A stretch of DNA of 64,000 nt from Paenibacillus polymyxa M1 (GTDB lineage: Bacteria > Bacillota > Bacilli > Paenibacillales > Paenibacillaceae), in contig NC_017542.1 of NCBI RefSeq assembly GCF_000237325.1, positions 3,010,501-3,074,500 of the forward strand, in the 5' to 3' direction. Positions 41,464 through 50,807 of the stretch are shown here, one piece after another (the first letter of the stretch is position 1; each line of letters begins with the position of its first letter). Made by a program: the position numbers and the translations under genes. Under the pieces are notes generated by a model. The model saw only the letters and a program-made list of their open reading frames with translations. It searched no databases and had not been told where the DNA came from.

Positions 41464-43389
41464 TCAATCTGCTTTTTTAGATCTACGTGGTGGTGTCTTC
41501 TTGAGTATAACGATGCTTAGGGGTGGAATAGTCACCTCCAAGCTGTGAAGCTGTCCGTGGTAAGGGATTTTGGAAGTACGTATCGCTCCGGAGTTTACCT
41601 GACCACTTCCCCCAAAGTCCTTATGATCGCTGTTCAGCAATTCCATATAGCTTCCTGCCTTTTGCAACCCAATTCGATAATTTTCTCTTTGCACAGGCTG
41701 AAAATTAATAAGGACAACCAGTGTATCCCCCGTTTTTTTGCCTTTACGTAAATACGTAATCACACTCTGCCCTCGGTCTTCAGCTTCAATCCATTGATAG
41801 CCGTCCCACGAATGGTCCAATTCCCATAATGCTTTCTCCTGAAGATATAAATGATTCAGTGCTTTCGAATATGTGTGCAAAGACCGATGACTGTCATAGT
41901 CCAGCAAAAACCAGTCAAGCTGATCCTCATCCTTCCATTCAATAAACTGGCCAAATTCCCCTCCCATGAATAAGAGCTTTTTACCTGGTGAGGTCATTTG
42001 GTAGCCAAGGAGTGCCCGTAGTCCGGCAAATTTTTGTTCATAGGTGCCCGGCATTTTATCAAGCAGCGACTTCTTACCATGAACAACCTCATCATGCGAC
42101 AATGGCAGTGTAAAATTTTCGCTGTATGCATAGGCTATGGGAAATGTCAGCAAATTATGGCGTTCGGGTCGTTGATCAAACTCCGATTCCATATAATCAA
42201 GTGTATCGTTCATCCAACCCATATTCCATTTGTAATTAAAACCGAGCCCTCCATCGCTTACTGGGGAGGTCACCATCGGCCAAGCGCTGGACTCCTCTGC
42301 CATCATGAGTGCATATGGATAATAGCGGAATACCGTCTCATTCAGCTGTTGAAGGAAGGCGATAGCCTCCTCATTTTCAATCCCTCCCTTGGAATTGAGA
42401 CAATATTGTCCTTCCTGCTTTTCAAAATCCAGCCGTAACATGCTCGTCACCGCATCCACACGCAGACCATCAATATGGTACACATCCATCCAGAACAATG
42501 CGTTGGAGATCAGAAAAGAACGTACTTCCGGCTTGCTATAATCGAACGTTAGGGTTCCCCAACCGGGCTTTTCAGCAATTAGCGGGTCCGCGTATTCGAA
42601 CAGTGGCGATCCGTCAAACCGTCTCAATCCATGAGCATCCTTGGCAAAATGAGCCGGAACCCAATCCATAATCACTCCAATTCCCGCCTGATGGCAACGA
42701 TCCACTAAATACATAAAATCATGTGGTTCACCATAACGGCTTGTGAGTGCAAAATATCCTGTTAATTGGTAGCCCCAGGAAAGATCATACGGATGCTCAC
42801 TCAGCGGCATCAGCTCAATATGTGTATATCCCATATCAGTTACATAAGGCACAAGAAGCTCAGCCATTTCCCTGTATGTATAAAACGTACCATCTGCTTT
42901 TTGCTTCCAAGTGCCTAGATGAAGCTCGTATATATGTAGAGGTTTACCATAAGGTGCTCTACGTTTACGGCGCCAAGCTGCATCGTTCCAAACATAACCA
43001 TCCAATGAAGATACCACTGAAGCCGTAGCCGGTCTCACTTCAGCACGTACGGCGTAAGGATCTGCTTTCAGAAATCGTTCACCATTTGGACCTGTAATGT
43101 CGTATTTGTAAAATGTTCCTTGGGATATCCTCGGAAAAAAACGACTCCAAAAACCGGATTTGGGAACCCTATATAAGGAATCCTGTTCCCCATTCCAGTT
43201 GTTGCGATCTGTAGCAAGCCCGACATGGAGAGCATGAGGAGCCCAGACCGTAAAACGAACGCCCTGTTCTCCGTTCTCCACAGTAAGGTGGGAACCCAAA
43301 GATCGGTAGCTGTGATAAAGCGTTCCTTCATGAAACAAATAAATATCTTCCGATGAGATAGTCTGTTGCGGAAGAGTTTGGTCTGTCAT
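41464..43389 (-). CDS. glgB: 1,4-alpha-glucan branching enzyme GlgB
   Basis: 641-residue GH13 branching enzyme. The N-terminal CBM48 domain (about 30-130; GVRFTVWAPHALHVGL) is followed by the catalytic barrel with VIMDWVPAHFAKD, DGLRVDAVTSML (nucleophile Asp), AEESSAWP (acid Glu) and PLSHDEVVHGKKSL; the all-beta C-terminal domain starts near 540. The start is ATG 43389 with AAGGGTGG upstream. First gene of the leftward glgBA operon, divergent from glgC, with about 235 bp between the starts. Confidence 0.95.
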   Translation of the reverse strand: MTDQTLPQQTISSEDIYLFHEGTLYHSYRSLGSHLTVENGEQGVRFTVWAPHALHVGLATDRNNWNGEQDSLYRVPKSGFWSRFFPRISQGTFYKYDITGPNGERFLKADPYAVRAEVRPATASVVSSLDGYVWNDAAWRRKRRAPYGKPLHIYELHLGTWKQKADGTFYTYREMAELLVPYVTDMGYTHIELMPLSEHPYDLSWGYQLTGYFALTSRYGEPHDFMYLVDRCHQAGIGVIMDWVPAHFAKDAHGLRRFDGSPLFEYADPLIAEKPGWGTLTFDYSKPEVRSFLISNALFWMDVYHIDGLRVDAVTSMLRLDFEKQEGQYCLNSKGGIENEEAIAFLQQLNETVFRYYPYALMMAEESSAWPMVTSPVSDGGLGFNYKWNMGWMNDTLDYMESEFDQRPERHNLLTFPIAYAYSENFTLPLSHDEVVHGKKSLLDKMPGTYEQKFAGLRALLGYQMTSPGKKLLFMGGEFGQFIEWKDEDQLDWFLLDYDSHRSLHTYSKALNHLYLQEKALWELDHSWDGYQWIEAEDRGQSVITYLRKGKKTGDTLVVLINFQPVQRENYRIGLQKAGSYMELLNSDHKDFGGSGQVNSGAIRTSKIPYHGQLHSLEVTIPPLSIVILKKTPPRRSKKAD

Positions 43390-43625
43390 CACGTCACCAC
43401 CCTTTTATGTTTGTAAGTAAAAATGTATGAATCGGTAATGCATTCGCTTTTGGGTCAAAGCTGACCTGAGTTATTACCCCATTCTAGCCACAATGAACAG
43501 AAAAATGACTAGGAAAAAAATAAACCTTAGTTTTTGGGGAATCTTATATACCTGATGGTTTCAAGAGTACCCCATACCGTTTATGTATGTACTACAACAG
43601 ACAACTAAACCGGGAGGGAAACGAA

Positions 43626-44852
43626 ATGTTTAATAAAGAATGCATTGCCATGCTGCTGGCAGGCGGAGAGGGACGCCGTCTTGCTCCCCTTACTTCAACG
43701 ATTGCAAAACCCGCCGTACCTTTTGGCGGTCATTACCGGATCATCGATTTTCCTCTCAGTAATTGCGTAAATTCAAACATTGATACTGTAGGTGTACTGA
43801 CGCAATATGAGGCAGAATCCTTGCACGAACATATTGGGGATGGAACTCCATGGGGCCTTACAAAAACGGATGACAAAGGAATTACCCTGCTTCCATCTTA
43901 TAATACAGGTAACGCTGAATACTTAGGAACGGCAGATGCTATTCATAAGAATATCGAATATATTGACAGCCAAAATCCAGAGCATGTGCTTATTTTATCT
44001 GGTGACCATATTTACTATATGAATTATGGCGAGATGCTGAACTACCATAAGGAAAAAGGAGCTGCGGCAACCATTTCTGTCATGGAGGTTCCTTGGGATG
44101 AAGCACACCGTTTTGGTGTTATGAGCGCCGATGAAGATCTGCGCGTCACTGAATTCGCAGAGAAGCCGGAGAAACCGGAAAGTAATTTGGCCTCTATGGG
44201 GATTTACCTTTTCAAATGGGATTACTTAAGAAATTATCTACTGGAAGACGCACAGGATCCTCAATCCAGTCATGATTTTGGCAAAGATATCATACCTAAA
44301 ATGCTGGCAGACCAAGAATCACTATACGTTTATGAATTCCAGGGTTACTGGAAAGACGTAGGTACAGTTAAAAGCCTATGGGACTCCCACATGGACTTGC
44401 TGCAAGAAAATTGCGCGATTGACCTTCAGCGTCAAGACTGGCCAATGTATACACGTGAACGCCGCACAAGGCTGAGCGCGCAAAAGGTATCTGGTCGTAA
44501 AATGCATTCATTGGACAGCCTCCTGCATGATTCCTGCCAAGTCGAAGGCCAAATTGAGCGCTCCGTAGTGTTTAGCGGCGTCGAGGTGGGAAAAGGCTCT
44601 TCCATCAAGGAAAGTATCGTTATGCCTGACACACGTATTGGGCGCAACGTGCATATTGAGCACGCAATTATCGGTGAAGGTGCTGTGATTCGTGACGGTG
44701 CTGTTATTAAAGGTAATCCGAGCGAAATTGTGGTTATCGGACCCAATGAAACAGTATTTGGCAAAATGGCAGTACGGCCACAAACTACACGTATGCTAAA
44801 AGAAGCCTATGAGCGTAACACACGCTTGCGTGCAGAAGGCTTTACTTCATAA
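43626..44852 (+). CDS. glgC: Glucose-1-phosphate adenylyltransferase GlgC
   Basis: 408-residue ADP-glucose pyrophosphorylase, the committed step of glycogen synthesis. The start is ATG 43626 with GGGAGG upstream; an in-frame ATG at 43587 is weaker. Marks: [16 protein letters not shown] (nucleotide binding), [15 protein letters not shown] (regulatory Lys), [23 protein letters not shown] (glucose-1-P Lys), GYWKDVGT, then the left-handed beta-helix from about 300 with [20 protein letters not shown]. It is slightly longer than typical GlgC, with a tail ending RAEGFTS. No GlgD subunit is encoded here. It diverges from glgBA. Confidence 0.95.
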   Translation: MFNKECIAMLLAGGEGRRLAPLTSTIAKPAVPFGGHYRIIDFPLSNCVNSNIDTVGVLTQYEAESLHEHIGDGTPWGLTKTDDKGITLLPSYNTGNAEYLGTADAIHKNIEYIDSQNPEHVLILSGDHIYYMNYGEMLNYHKEKGAAATISVMEVPWDEAHRFGVMSADEDLRVTEFAEKPEKPESNLASMGIYLFKWDYLRNYLLEDAQDPQSSHDFGKDIIPKMLADQESLYVYEFQGYWKDVGTVKSLWDSHMDLLQENCAIDLQRQDWPMYTRERRTRLSAQKVSGRKMHSLDSLLHDSCQVEGQIERSVVFSGVEVGKGSSIKESIVMPDTRIGRNVHIEHAIIGEGAVIRDGAVIKGNPSEIVVIGPNETVFGKMAVRPQTTRMLKEAYERNTRLRAEGFTS

Positions 44853-44868
44853 CTCTCCCCTAAATTTC

Positions 44869-44907
44869 AAACAGCCAGCCCTCCATTATGGTGAGGACTG
44901 GCTGTTT
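44869..44907 (+). terminator. Terminator of glgC
   Basis: AAACAGCCAG pairs with CTGGCTGTTT with inner CCTC/GAGG, followed by TTTTA on the plus strand. The convergent histidine kinase gene may use it too. Confidence 0.88.
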
Positions 44908-44932
44908 TTATGGTTACATCTTACATTTAACT

Positions 44933-46363
44933 TTAAATCTGCCCTTCCGAGAGTTGTGGTGGTTCCACCGATGGCTCTGCTTGCAGAGCAGGCAATGAAA
45001 CCGTAATGGTGGTTCCAGCTCCCAATTCACTTCTAATGAGCATCTGCCCGTGATGACGCTCAACAAACTGTTGCGAGATTGCCAATCCCAGTCCAGTCCC
45101 CCCATTTTGGTGGTCTACCTGGAAAAAGCGATCTCTTACTCTGGCAAGATTTTCTTCACTAATCCCAATCCCTGTATCCTGTACCGATATCTCGATATTG
45201 CCCTTAACACGTTGAAGAGACAGATAAATAATCGAGCTCTCATGCGAAAATTTGATGGCATTATCTACAATGTTCAAAAACACCTGTTTCAGACGGTTAC
45301 CGTCTCCATGAACAAGGTATGCCGTTTCCTCGGAATCCAGTTGGAGCTTAATCTGCTTCATTTCTGCCTTGGCCCATACGTTCAGCATAATTTCCTGCAA
45401 AAGCTCTCGAAGATCAACTGTTCCCATCACAAGCTTCATGGCATTTTGTTCTAGTTTGGAAAAATCGAGAATTTCCTCCACCAAGCCAATCAGCCGGTCC
45501 GTTTCCTTAGAAATAATCTGCATTCCGATCTTGGTCTCTTCCGGGTCATATCCGCCAGAATTTAACGTTTCACTCCAGCCCTTAATGGAAGTAAGCGGAG
45601 TACGCAGCTCATGAGAAATGGAAGAAATAAAATCATCCTTGATTTGATTGGTTCTGACAATTTCCTGTGCCATGTAGTTCAACGTCGATGCCAGTTCACC
45701 CAGTTCATAGCGATAATCGCCTTTGATACGTGCATCAAATCGACCCTGCGCCATCTGAGCAGATACATCGCGAATATTGTTAATCGGTCTGACAATGGAA
45801 TTGGCAAGCCCTGTACTCACTACAAATACAATAATCAATACAGCTGCCATGATTCCCACCGAAAATAATGTAATGATGAATAACTTGTCATTTACTAATT
45901 CCAACGAAGTCGTATACCGGATTATATACACCTGATCCCCGACAATATTGTCCAGTTTTTGAGATACCGCCATTACCTGTTGCCCCGTACTCGGTTGTTT
46001 ACCGATCCATTTGCCTGTATCTCCAGCTAAAGCTTGTGTCACATCACTGGTTTGCACACTTAGATCCGCAGCAAAATTTGTCGAGTTATCAATTACATTT
46101 CCCTGTTCATCTAGCAATTGCAATTCAGTGTTGGGCAGTGAAAATGTATCCAACAAATACGATTGTAATGATTGTTCCGGCTCCTTGAATTTGGATGCAA
46201 ATTCACTTACCGATTGGATACGGTTCTCGATCTTTTTATAAATAGTGTCATAATAATATGACCGGAGTGCAAACATAAAAATGACTTCTACTAACAGAAG
46301 CGCCAAAAACACTACGAAAAAATAGTGAAGCACAATCTGTCGGCGAATTCCCTTTTTGATCAT
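44933..46363 (-). CDS. Sensor histidine kinase
   Basis: 476-residue membrane kinase. Helix 1 (about 10-30), an extracytoplasmic sensor of about 130 residues, helix 2 (near 170-190), HAMP (SIVRPINNIRDVSAQMAQGR), HisKA with phospho-acceptor His in SSISHELRTPLTSIKGWSET, and HATPase_c with NRLKQVFLNIVDNAIKFS, DTGIGI and GGTGLGLAIS. Order and motifs are of the PhoR/ResE type. The start at 46363 overlaps the response regulator stop (ATGA), showing coupling. It should sense an envelope signal and phosphorylate the regulator encoded just upstream. The ligand is unknown, but the lipoprotein and ABC ATPase of the same operon are candidate partners. Confidence 0.92.
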   Translation of the reverse strand: MIKKGIRRQIVLHYFFVVFLALLLVEVIFMFALRSYYYDTIYKKIENRIQSVSEFASKFKEPEQSLQSYLLDTFSLPNTELQLLDEQGNVIDNSTNFAADLSVQTSDVTQALAGDTGKWIGKQPSTGQQVMAVSQKLDNIVGDQVYIIRYTTSLELVNDKLFIITLFSVGIMAAVLIIVFVVSTGLANSIVRPINNIRDVSAQMAQGRFDARIKGDYRYELGELASTLNYMAQEIVRTNQIKDDFISSISHELRTPLTSIKGWSETLNSGGYDPEETKIGMQIISKETDRLIGLVEEILDFSKLEQNAMKLVMGTVDLRELLQEIMLNVWAKAEMKQIKLQLDSEETAYLVHGDGNRLKQVFLNIVDNAIKFSHESSIIYLSLQRVKGNIEISVQDTGIGISEENLARVRDRFFQVDHQNGGTGLGLAISQQFVERHHGQMLIRSELGAGTTITVSLPALQAEPSVEPPQLSEGQI

Positions 46364-47058
46364 TGAGACTGACCTTTCCATTTGTATCCATGTCCCCATA
46401 CGGTTTGTAAGAAAGCCGGCTCGGATGGATTGTTTTCAATTTTCTGCCGCAGACGTCGGATGTTCACATCTACAATTTTCGGATCGCCCATATATTCCTT
46501 GCCCCATACGTGGTCAAGCAGAACATCCCGGCTGAGCGGCGTATTTTCCTTTTCGAGAAAAAACTGAATCAGGGAAAACTCTGTCGGTGTCAGCTCGATC
46601 AGCTGCCCGTTTTTCTTAAATTGCTTAGCTATCAAATCCAGCGTGAACGGACCGGACTGGAAGGACACCTTGGCTGCTGTTTCACGATGTACATTCACCC
46701 GACGCAATAACGATTGAATACGTGCAATCAGCTCTGTCGGGCTGAAAGGCTTGCTCACATGGTCATCAGCCCCTACAGACAAGGCATACACCTTATCCTG
46801 TTCCTGTACCTTGGCTGTCAGAAAGATAATGCCAATACGCTCATTCGTTTCCCGAATTCTCCGACAAACCTCAAAACCATCCATGCCCGGCACCATCACG
46901 TCAAGTAACGCAATATCGATATCCCGCACCGTATTCAAAATATTCAAAGCCTCGTGTCCTTCTGACGCCTCCAACACCTCAAAGCCGTTACGTTTCAAGT
47001 TAATGACGATAAAGCTACGGATAGATTCCTCGTCTTCCATGATTAAAACTTTACTCAC
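46360..47058 (-). CDS. OmpR-family response regulator
   Basis: 232-residue regulator. Receiver domain about 1-118 with acidic pair MEDEES, phospho-acceptor Asp in DIALLDVMVPGMDGFE, Lys in DHVSKPFSPTELIARI. The C-terminal winged helix (about 130-228) has LTPTEFSLIQFFLEKENTPL and the recognition region VDVNIRRLRQKIENNPSEP, ending WGHGYKWKG. It overlaps the kinase gene and follows the FG-GAP lipoprotein stop by 1 nt, so all are in one operon. Its target is unknown; autoregulation of the operon would be usual. Confidence 0.95.
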   Translation of the reverse strand: MSKVLIMEDEESIRSFIVINLKRNGFEVLEASEGHEALNILNTVRDIDIALLDVMVPGMDGFEVCRRIRETNERIGIIFLTAKVQEQDKVYALSVGADDHVSKPFSPTELIARIQSLLRRVNVHRETAAKVSFQSGPFTLDLIAKQFKKNGQLIELTPTEFSLIQFFLEKENTPLSRDVLLDHVWGKEYMGDPKIVDVNIRRLRQKIENNPSEPAFLQTVWGHGYKWKGQSQ

Positions 47059-47059
47059 T

Positions 47060-48373
47060 CTACTCTACCTGCCTTTCCCCCAGCTTGTTTTTAATGGCTT
47101 TACGTGGCTCCAGCTCGCTGGATCGTTTTATACCAACTACCTGTGCATTCGTTCGCCACAGTTGGCTATAGCCTTCGTTATTTCGCTCCCATTGTGATAA
47201 CGAGAAAAATTTAATTTCCGCTATCGTTTTGTCTGTATCATCCAAAATAAACCGCAAATAGCTGTCCTTCCTTGAAACCTTCGGATCAATAGTCACCTTG
47301 CCATGCAGCTCTTTTGGCAGCCTGAAGTAGACCTGTTCATTAGAATCACGATACTGTTGCTGCTTGAAAATCGTCCCTTTGGCCCCATCCCACTGATAGA
47401 ACGATACAAAATAAGGAACTTCATCCAGCGGCCTGTTGCTCCAGCCTTTAGGCTTCTCCAAATTTCCAAATTCGAGAATACCGTCACCGTCCACATCACC
47501 ACTGGCGATGGTAGCATCCTTGAAGGTAACATCCATAAGATTGAGCTTTCTAAGTTTGCCGTGATCCATCACGATAACATTGGATACCGTAGTCGTCTGA
47601 GCAATCTTTGTATCTATAATGATTCCCTGCCTACCCTGGGCTACCTTACCAGCGACCACATTATAGACACCTAAAGCCTGACTGTCCAAATCCAACGATC
47701 CGATCTCCTTAAAGGTTCCTCCGCTGAACTGGAACGTTTTTACAGTAAAAAATTCATTGCGACGGAGCAAGATAATCGTCAAGTCATTCAGATTGTCCCC
47801 GTTCAAATCCATCTTCTTATGGTTAAAATCGTCTACAACGAAGTCCGTATAGCCCGTTGCATATATTTTTTCTAACGTTCCTCCAGTATAAGAGTAAACG
47901 ATAAGACCCTTCTGCTCCCCGTTCTCGCCACTGTCTCCGCTCGAAAAGCCTGCTACAATATCAAGCGTACCGTCATTTGTTAGATCCACTAGTTTAAATG
48001 ATTCCAACACTGTGCCTTCCCCATCAAATGTAAGCTTCTTTACCCACGTCCCGCCCTGATCTTCAAACAAGGCACCATGTATCTTTACGCTCTCATCTGG
48101 TGTTTCATAAAAGAGCACTGCTTCGTCTATACCATCATTATTCAAATCTCCCGTCCGAATTGGCGTAGGATCATCTGGATCATTCGGCCTTAAAGGCTGT
48201 ACCGCCCCTAATTGCGTATTCACTGCTCCATTCAGCTGTTGTTTCTCGTCAGACATCGTTGGTGTCTGCATCAGCGAAATTGGATCGCTAATCACATTAC
48301 AGCCGCTTAAAAATCCAGCAAGAAGCAGCAAGGAACAGCAGCAAGCCACCATTTTCAACAGCATTTTTTTCAC
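47060..48373 (-). CDS. Lipoprotein with FG-GAP/VCBS-like repeats
   Basis: 437-residue lipoprotein from GTG 48373 (AGGGGA 11 bases upstream; ATG 48364 and GTG 48394 are alternatives). Signal LLLLAGFLSGCN with lipobox LSGC. The mature part has repeated calcium-loop-like motifs of beta-propeller FG-GAP type: RTGDLNNDGIDEAVLFYE, LVDLTNDGTLDIVAGF, KMDLNGDNLNDLTII and ASGDVDGDGILEFGNL. It is placed on the outer face of the membrane. In an operon with an ABC ATPase and a two-component system it may be the ligand-binding or signal-relaying part; its ligand is unknown. It overlaps or abuts the ATPase gene by a few bases. Confidence 0.85.
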   Translation of the reverse strand: MKKMLLKMVACCCSLLLLAGFLSGCNVISDPISLMQTPTMSDEKQQLNGAVNTQLGAVQPLRPNDPDDPTPIRTGDLNNDGIDEAVLFYETPDESVKIHGALFEDQGGTWVKKLTFDGEGTVLESFKLVDLTNDGTLDIVAGFSSGDSGENGEQKGLIVYSYTGGTLEKIYATGYTDFVVDDFNHKKMDLNGDNLNDLTIILLRRNEFFTVKTFQFSGGTFKEIGSLDLDSQALGVYNVVAGKVAQGRQGIIIDTKIAQTTTVSNVIVMDHGKLRKLNLMDVTFKDATIASGDVDGDGILEFGNLEKPKGWSNRPLDEVPYFVSFYQWDGAKGTIFKQQQYRDSNEQVYFRLPKELHGKVTIDPKVSRKDSYLRFILDDTDKTIAEIKFFSLSQWERNNEGYSQLWRTNAQVVGIKRSSELEPRKAIKNKLGERQVE

Positions 48374-48390
48374 TTCTCTTGCCGTCCCCT

Positions 48391-49116
48391 TCACAATTTG
48401 TTCTTTTCTGCCTGTGTCAATCGTCTTCCCTGGATATCAAACACCAGTTTACCCTCATTCAGACCCCAGATTCGGGAAGCAAAACGTTCAGCCATTTCCA
48501 GCGGCAGTACAGTAATGATTGTTACTCGCTCGTCAGAGCACAGCTTGCGAAAGGTTTCCAGTACATGCGCTGCTGAGGCAGGATCAAGTCCATTTACAGG
48601 CTCATCAGCTAAAATAACCTTAGCTCCGTGAACGAGAGCACGCGCTGTGGCTACCCGCTGCCGTTCGCCGCCGCTGAGCTTGTCGCATTTATCATGCGCC
48701 TTATCCAGCAGACCCAGCTCCTCTAGAACGTCCATCGCTCCCATATAATCGTCGGAACGCACCATGCCAGTCACCATTCTCCACCAGGGTGTTTGACCCG
48801 ATCTGCCAATGAGCACATTTTTAAGAGCGGTCCGATTCATATTAAGATGCGGATTTTGCTCCAGGTATGCCCACTCTCGCTTTATTTTCATCTTGCCCGT
48901 CCACCCGGATCTCAGTACATCATTGCCACCAACAATCAGACTGCCTTCTTCCCAAGGCTCTTGTAAAGCAAGACAGCGAAGAAGTGTCGTTTTACCACTT
49001 CCGCTTGGCCCCACTATAGCAATGAATTCACCCTGATGAATTTCAGCATCAATCCCTCGAAGCAACGGGGTACGTTCAGGCCCCACTTGCTTGGTCAGCT
49101 TCCGAATTTTAATCAT
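48391..49116 (-). CDS. ABC transporter ATPase without cognate permease
   Basis: 241-residue ATPase resembling the PhnC/phosphonate class. Walker A GPSGSGKTT (about 36-44), a Q-loop in AYLEQNPHLNMN, signature LSGGERQR, Walker B VILADEPVNGLDPASA; in place of the H-loop His the sequence reads TVLPLEMAERF, with no His, so the switch residue may be missing. No permease gene is in the operon; the next genes are a lipoprotein and a two-component system. It could serve a permease elsewhere or have a regulatory role. First gene of the operon. Confidence 0.88.
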   Translation of the reverse strand: MIKIRKLTKQVGPERTPLLRGIDAEIHQGEFIAIVGPSGSGKTTLLRCLALQEPWEEGSLIVGGNDVLRSGWTGKMKIKREWAYLEQNPHLNMNRTALKNVLIGRSGQTPWWRMVTGMVRSDDYMGAMDVLEELGLLDKAHDKCDKLSGGERQRVATARALVHGAKVILADEPVNGLDPASAAHVLETFRKLCSDERVTIITVLPLEMAERFASRIWGLNEGKLVFDIQGRRLTQAEKNKL

Positions 49117-49197
49117 CTATGATTCCCCTTTGTCCGCCATCAATACATGTTTATATTTTATAGTAATTGTGAAACAAATACCATGCAAACCGCAGTT

Positions 49198-50355
49198 TTA
49201 TACCGCGGGTGCTCTTTTTCGGGAAAACAGACCTAACAATCCGAAAACAATATAACTACCTCCAAGGACTAGAAACATACTGCCTTGAGTTCCAATGTCC
49301 AACAACCCTCCACTAATATTAGGTCCAATCACACTTCCCAGATTAAAATGAAAGGATGCCAGCACATTTGCAGCCGCCAAAAATGATTTGGGCAACAGGT
49401 CAGCTGCATAGGCCAAACCAAGTGAGAAAAAGGAGCCTACCAATCCACCTGCGATGGTCAGCAATACCAATGTGAACATAAAATGATTGCCACTCCATGG
49501 TAGTAACATAAAGGTCAACCCTCCTGCTATACCTACGCTCATTAGCACCTTTTTACGTCCCCAACGGTCACTTAATATACCTAAAGGCAGTTGCAGCACT
49601 AAGCCTCCCAAACTGACGAAAGGCAGCAAGGCAGCAATTTCATCGGTATGGAAGCCTATACGCAGGCCATAGACTGGAAAATTACTATTCAGGCTCGCTT
49701 CCATATAACCGTATAGAAATGCAGGCAACAGAGCGTACCATGCCCAGCTATAGCTGCGCCGGAATCTTTGTGCGGGACGCGCCTCAGTCTCCTGCTTCTC
49801 GGGTCTTGAGTCAGGCAGCTTGATTAACACTAACAGCAACACAAGCAAGCACAACAAAGCCAACGCAGCAAATGGAACCAGCATTCCATAATCAAGCAGC
49901 CACAATCCCAATGGGCCTAATGCAAAACCGAGACCATAAGACATACCATAAAAGGAAATGTTGCGGCCTCGATTCTCTGCTGGAGTTACCAGCAATATCC
50001 ACAACTGAGCAGAATAATGCAACGCACTGTCACCAATACCTACTAGCAGGCGCAGTACGAACCAAACCCGAATATCAGGGATTAGCGGGAACAGCAGCAG
50101 CGTGATCAGCACAAGCACAAGACCACCAGCCATCAGCTTTTTAAATCCCAGCCACCCCAAAGTCCGTTCAGCCACCAGTGTCATTGCGAATGAACCAATA
50201 TACAGTGCAGCCGCGTTCATTCCGTTTAGCGAAGACGAAACCCCCATTTGTTCCAAAGAGATCGACAGAATGGGCAATAGTAAACCCTGACATAATCCAG
50301 CAACAATAATAACTGCAATTAAGATAAAATAATGAACACGTAACGACGACGACAT
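49198..50355 (-). CDS. MFS transporter
   Basis: 385-residue major-facilitator protein with about 12 helices. The start is ATG 50355 with GGAGGAGCTGGG upstream; the longer frame to 50424 is not needed. Motif A-like loop between helices 8 and 9: GILSDRWGRKKVLM. Early helices carry GLCQGLLLPILSISLEQMGV and the second half VSLGGLVLQLPLG. Probably a drug:H+ or sugar exporter of the YfkF-like kind; substrate unknown. A predicted small RNA with its own terminator lies upstream in the same direction. Confidence 0.9.
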   Translation of the reverse strand: MSSSLRVHYFILIAVIIVAGLCQGLLLPILSISLEQMGVSSSLNGMNAAALYIGSFAMTLVAERTLGWLGFKKLMAGGLVLVLITLLLFPLIPDIRVWFVLRLLVGIGDSALHYSAQLWILLVTPAENRGRNISFYGMSYGLGFALGPLGLWLLDYGMLVPFAALALLCLLVLLLVLIKLPDSRPEKQETEARPAQRFRRSYSWAWYALLPAFLYGYMEASLNSNFPVYGLRIGFHTDEIAALLPFVSLGGLVLQLPLGILSDRWGRKKVLMSVGIAGGLTFMLLPWSGNHFMFTLVLLTIAGGLVGSFFSLGLAYAADLLPKSFLAAANVLASFHFNLGSVIGPNISGGLLDIGTQGSMFLVLGGSYIVFGLLGLFSRKRAPAV

Positions 50356-50545
50356 CCCAGCTCCTCCTGCTCGAACAAATAAATTATTAACATCATAAAA
50401 TGAATGTTTAGAAATGATTTGCATTTGATACCATAATCAATAATAAATCTTATCACGATGTGTACCATGACTTTCTAAAAATCGATATATTACATATTAA
50501 GGTGTTTTTAGCATGTTAATTTTAGTGTATTAAAGAGAGAAATAA

Positions 50546-50661
50546 AAAAATCGCCATCTGAGATGACGATTTTACGGATAGAGCTAGTCTGGTATGTATC
50601 CGACTCCTCGGTTAAGAGCCTCGTATGTTCAATCCGACCAAGTTCACGTCACAACGCACTA
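50546..50661 (-). ncRNA. Candidate small RNA or leader upstream of the MFS gene
   Basis: A ~115-nt leftward RNA is predicted from a promoter (50668-50696) to an intrinsic terminator (50546-50573: AAAATCG/CGATTTT with inner CATC/GATG, then TTTTTTTATTT). It contains a repeated GTCGGAT and the block GAGGCTCTTAACCGAGGAG, which can form a small stem. It does not match a riboswitch class that I recognise. It ends 190 bp before the MFS start, so it may be a free sRNA or an attenuator for that gene. Confidence 0.5.
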
Positions 50662-50667
50662 TTTCAT

Positions 50668-50696
50668 ATTATAGTGGACAATGCCTGGCAGAACAA
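50668..50696 (-). promoter_or_regulatory. Sigma-A promoter of the candidate RNA
   Basis: On the minus strand TTGTTC, a 17-bp spacer and TATAAT. The predicted start is near 50661. The rest of the 452-bp gap 50356-50807 shows no gene. Confidence 0.65.
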
Positions 50697-50807
50697 GCCA
50701 TAATAAATGAGTGGGCAATTTCAAAATGCTCATGTTTTGCTTATGGACGGGCTTTATTTACGTTCACCGCTCTGGGCTAGAAGACAGAATAGGAGGCATT
50801 TGGTTCC

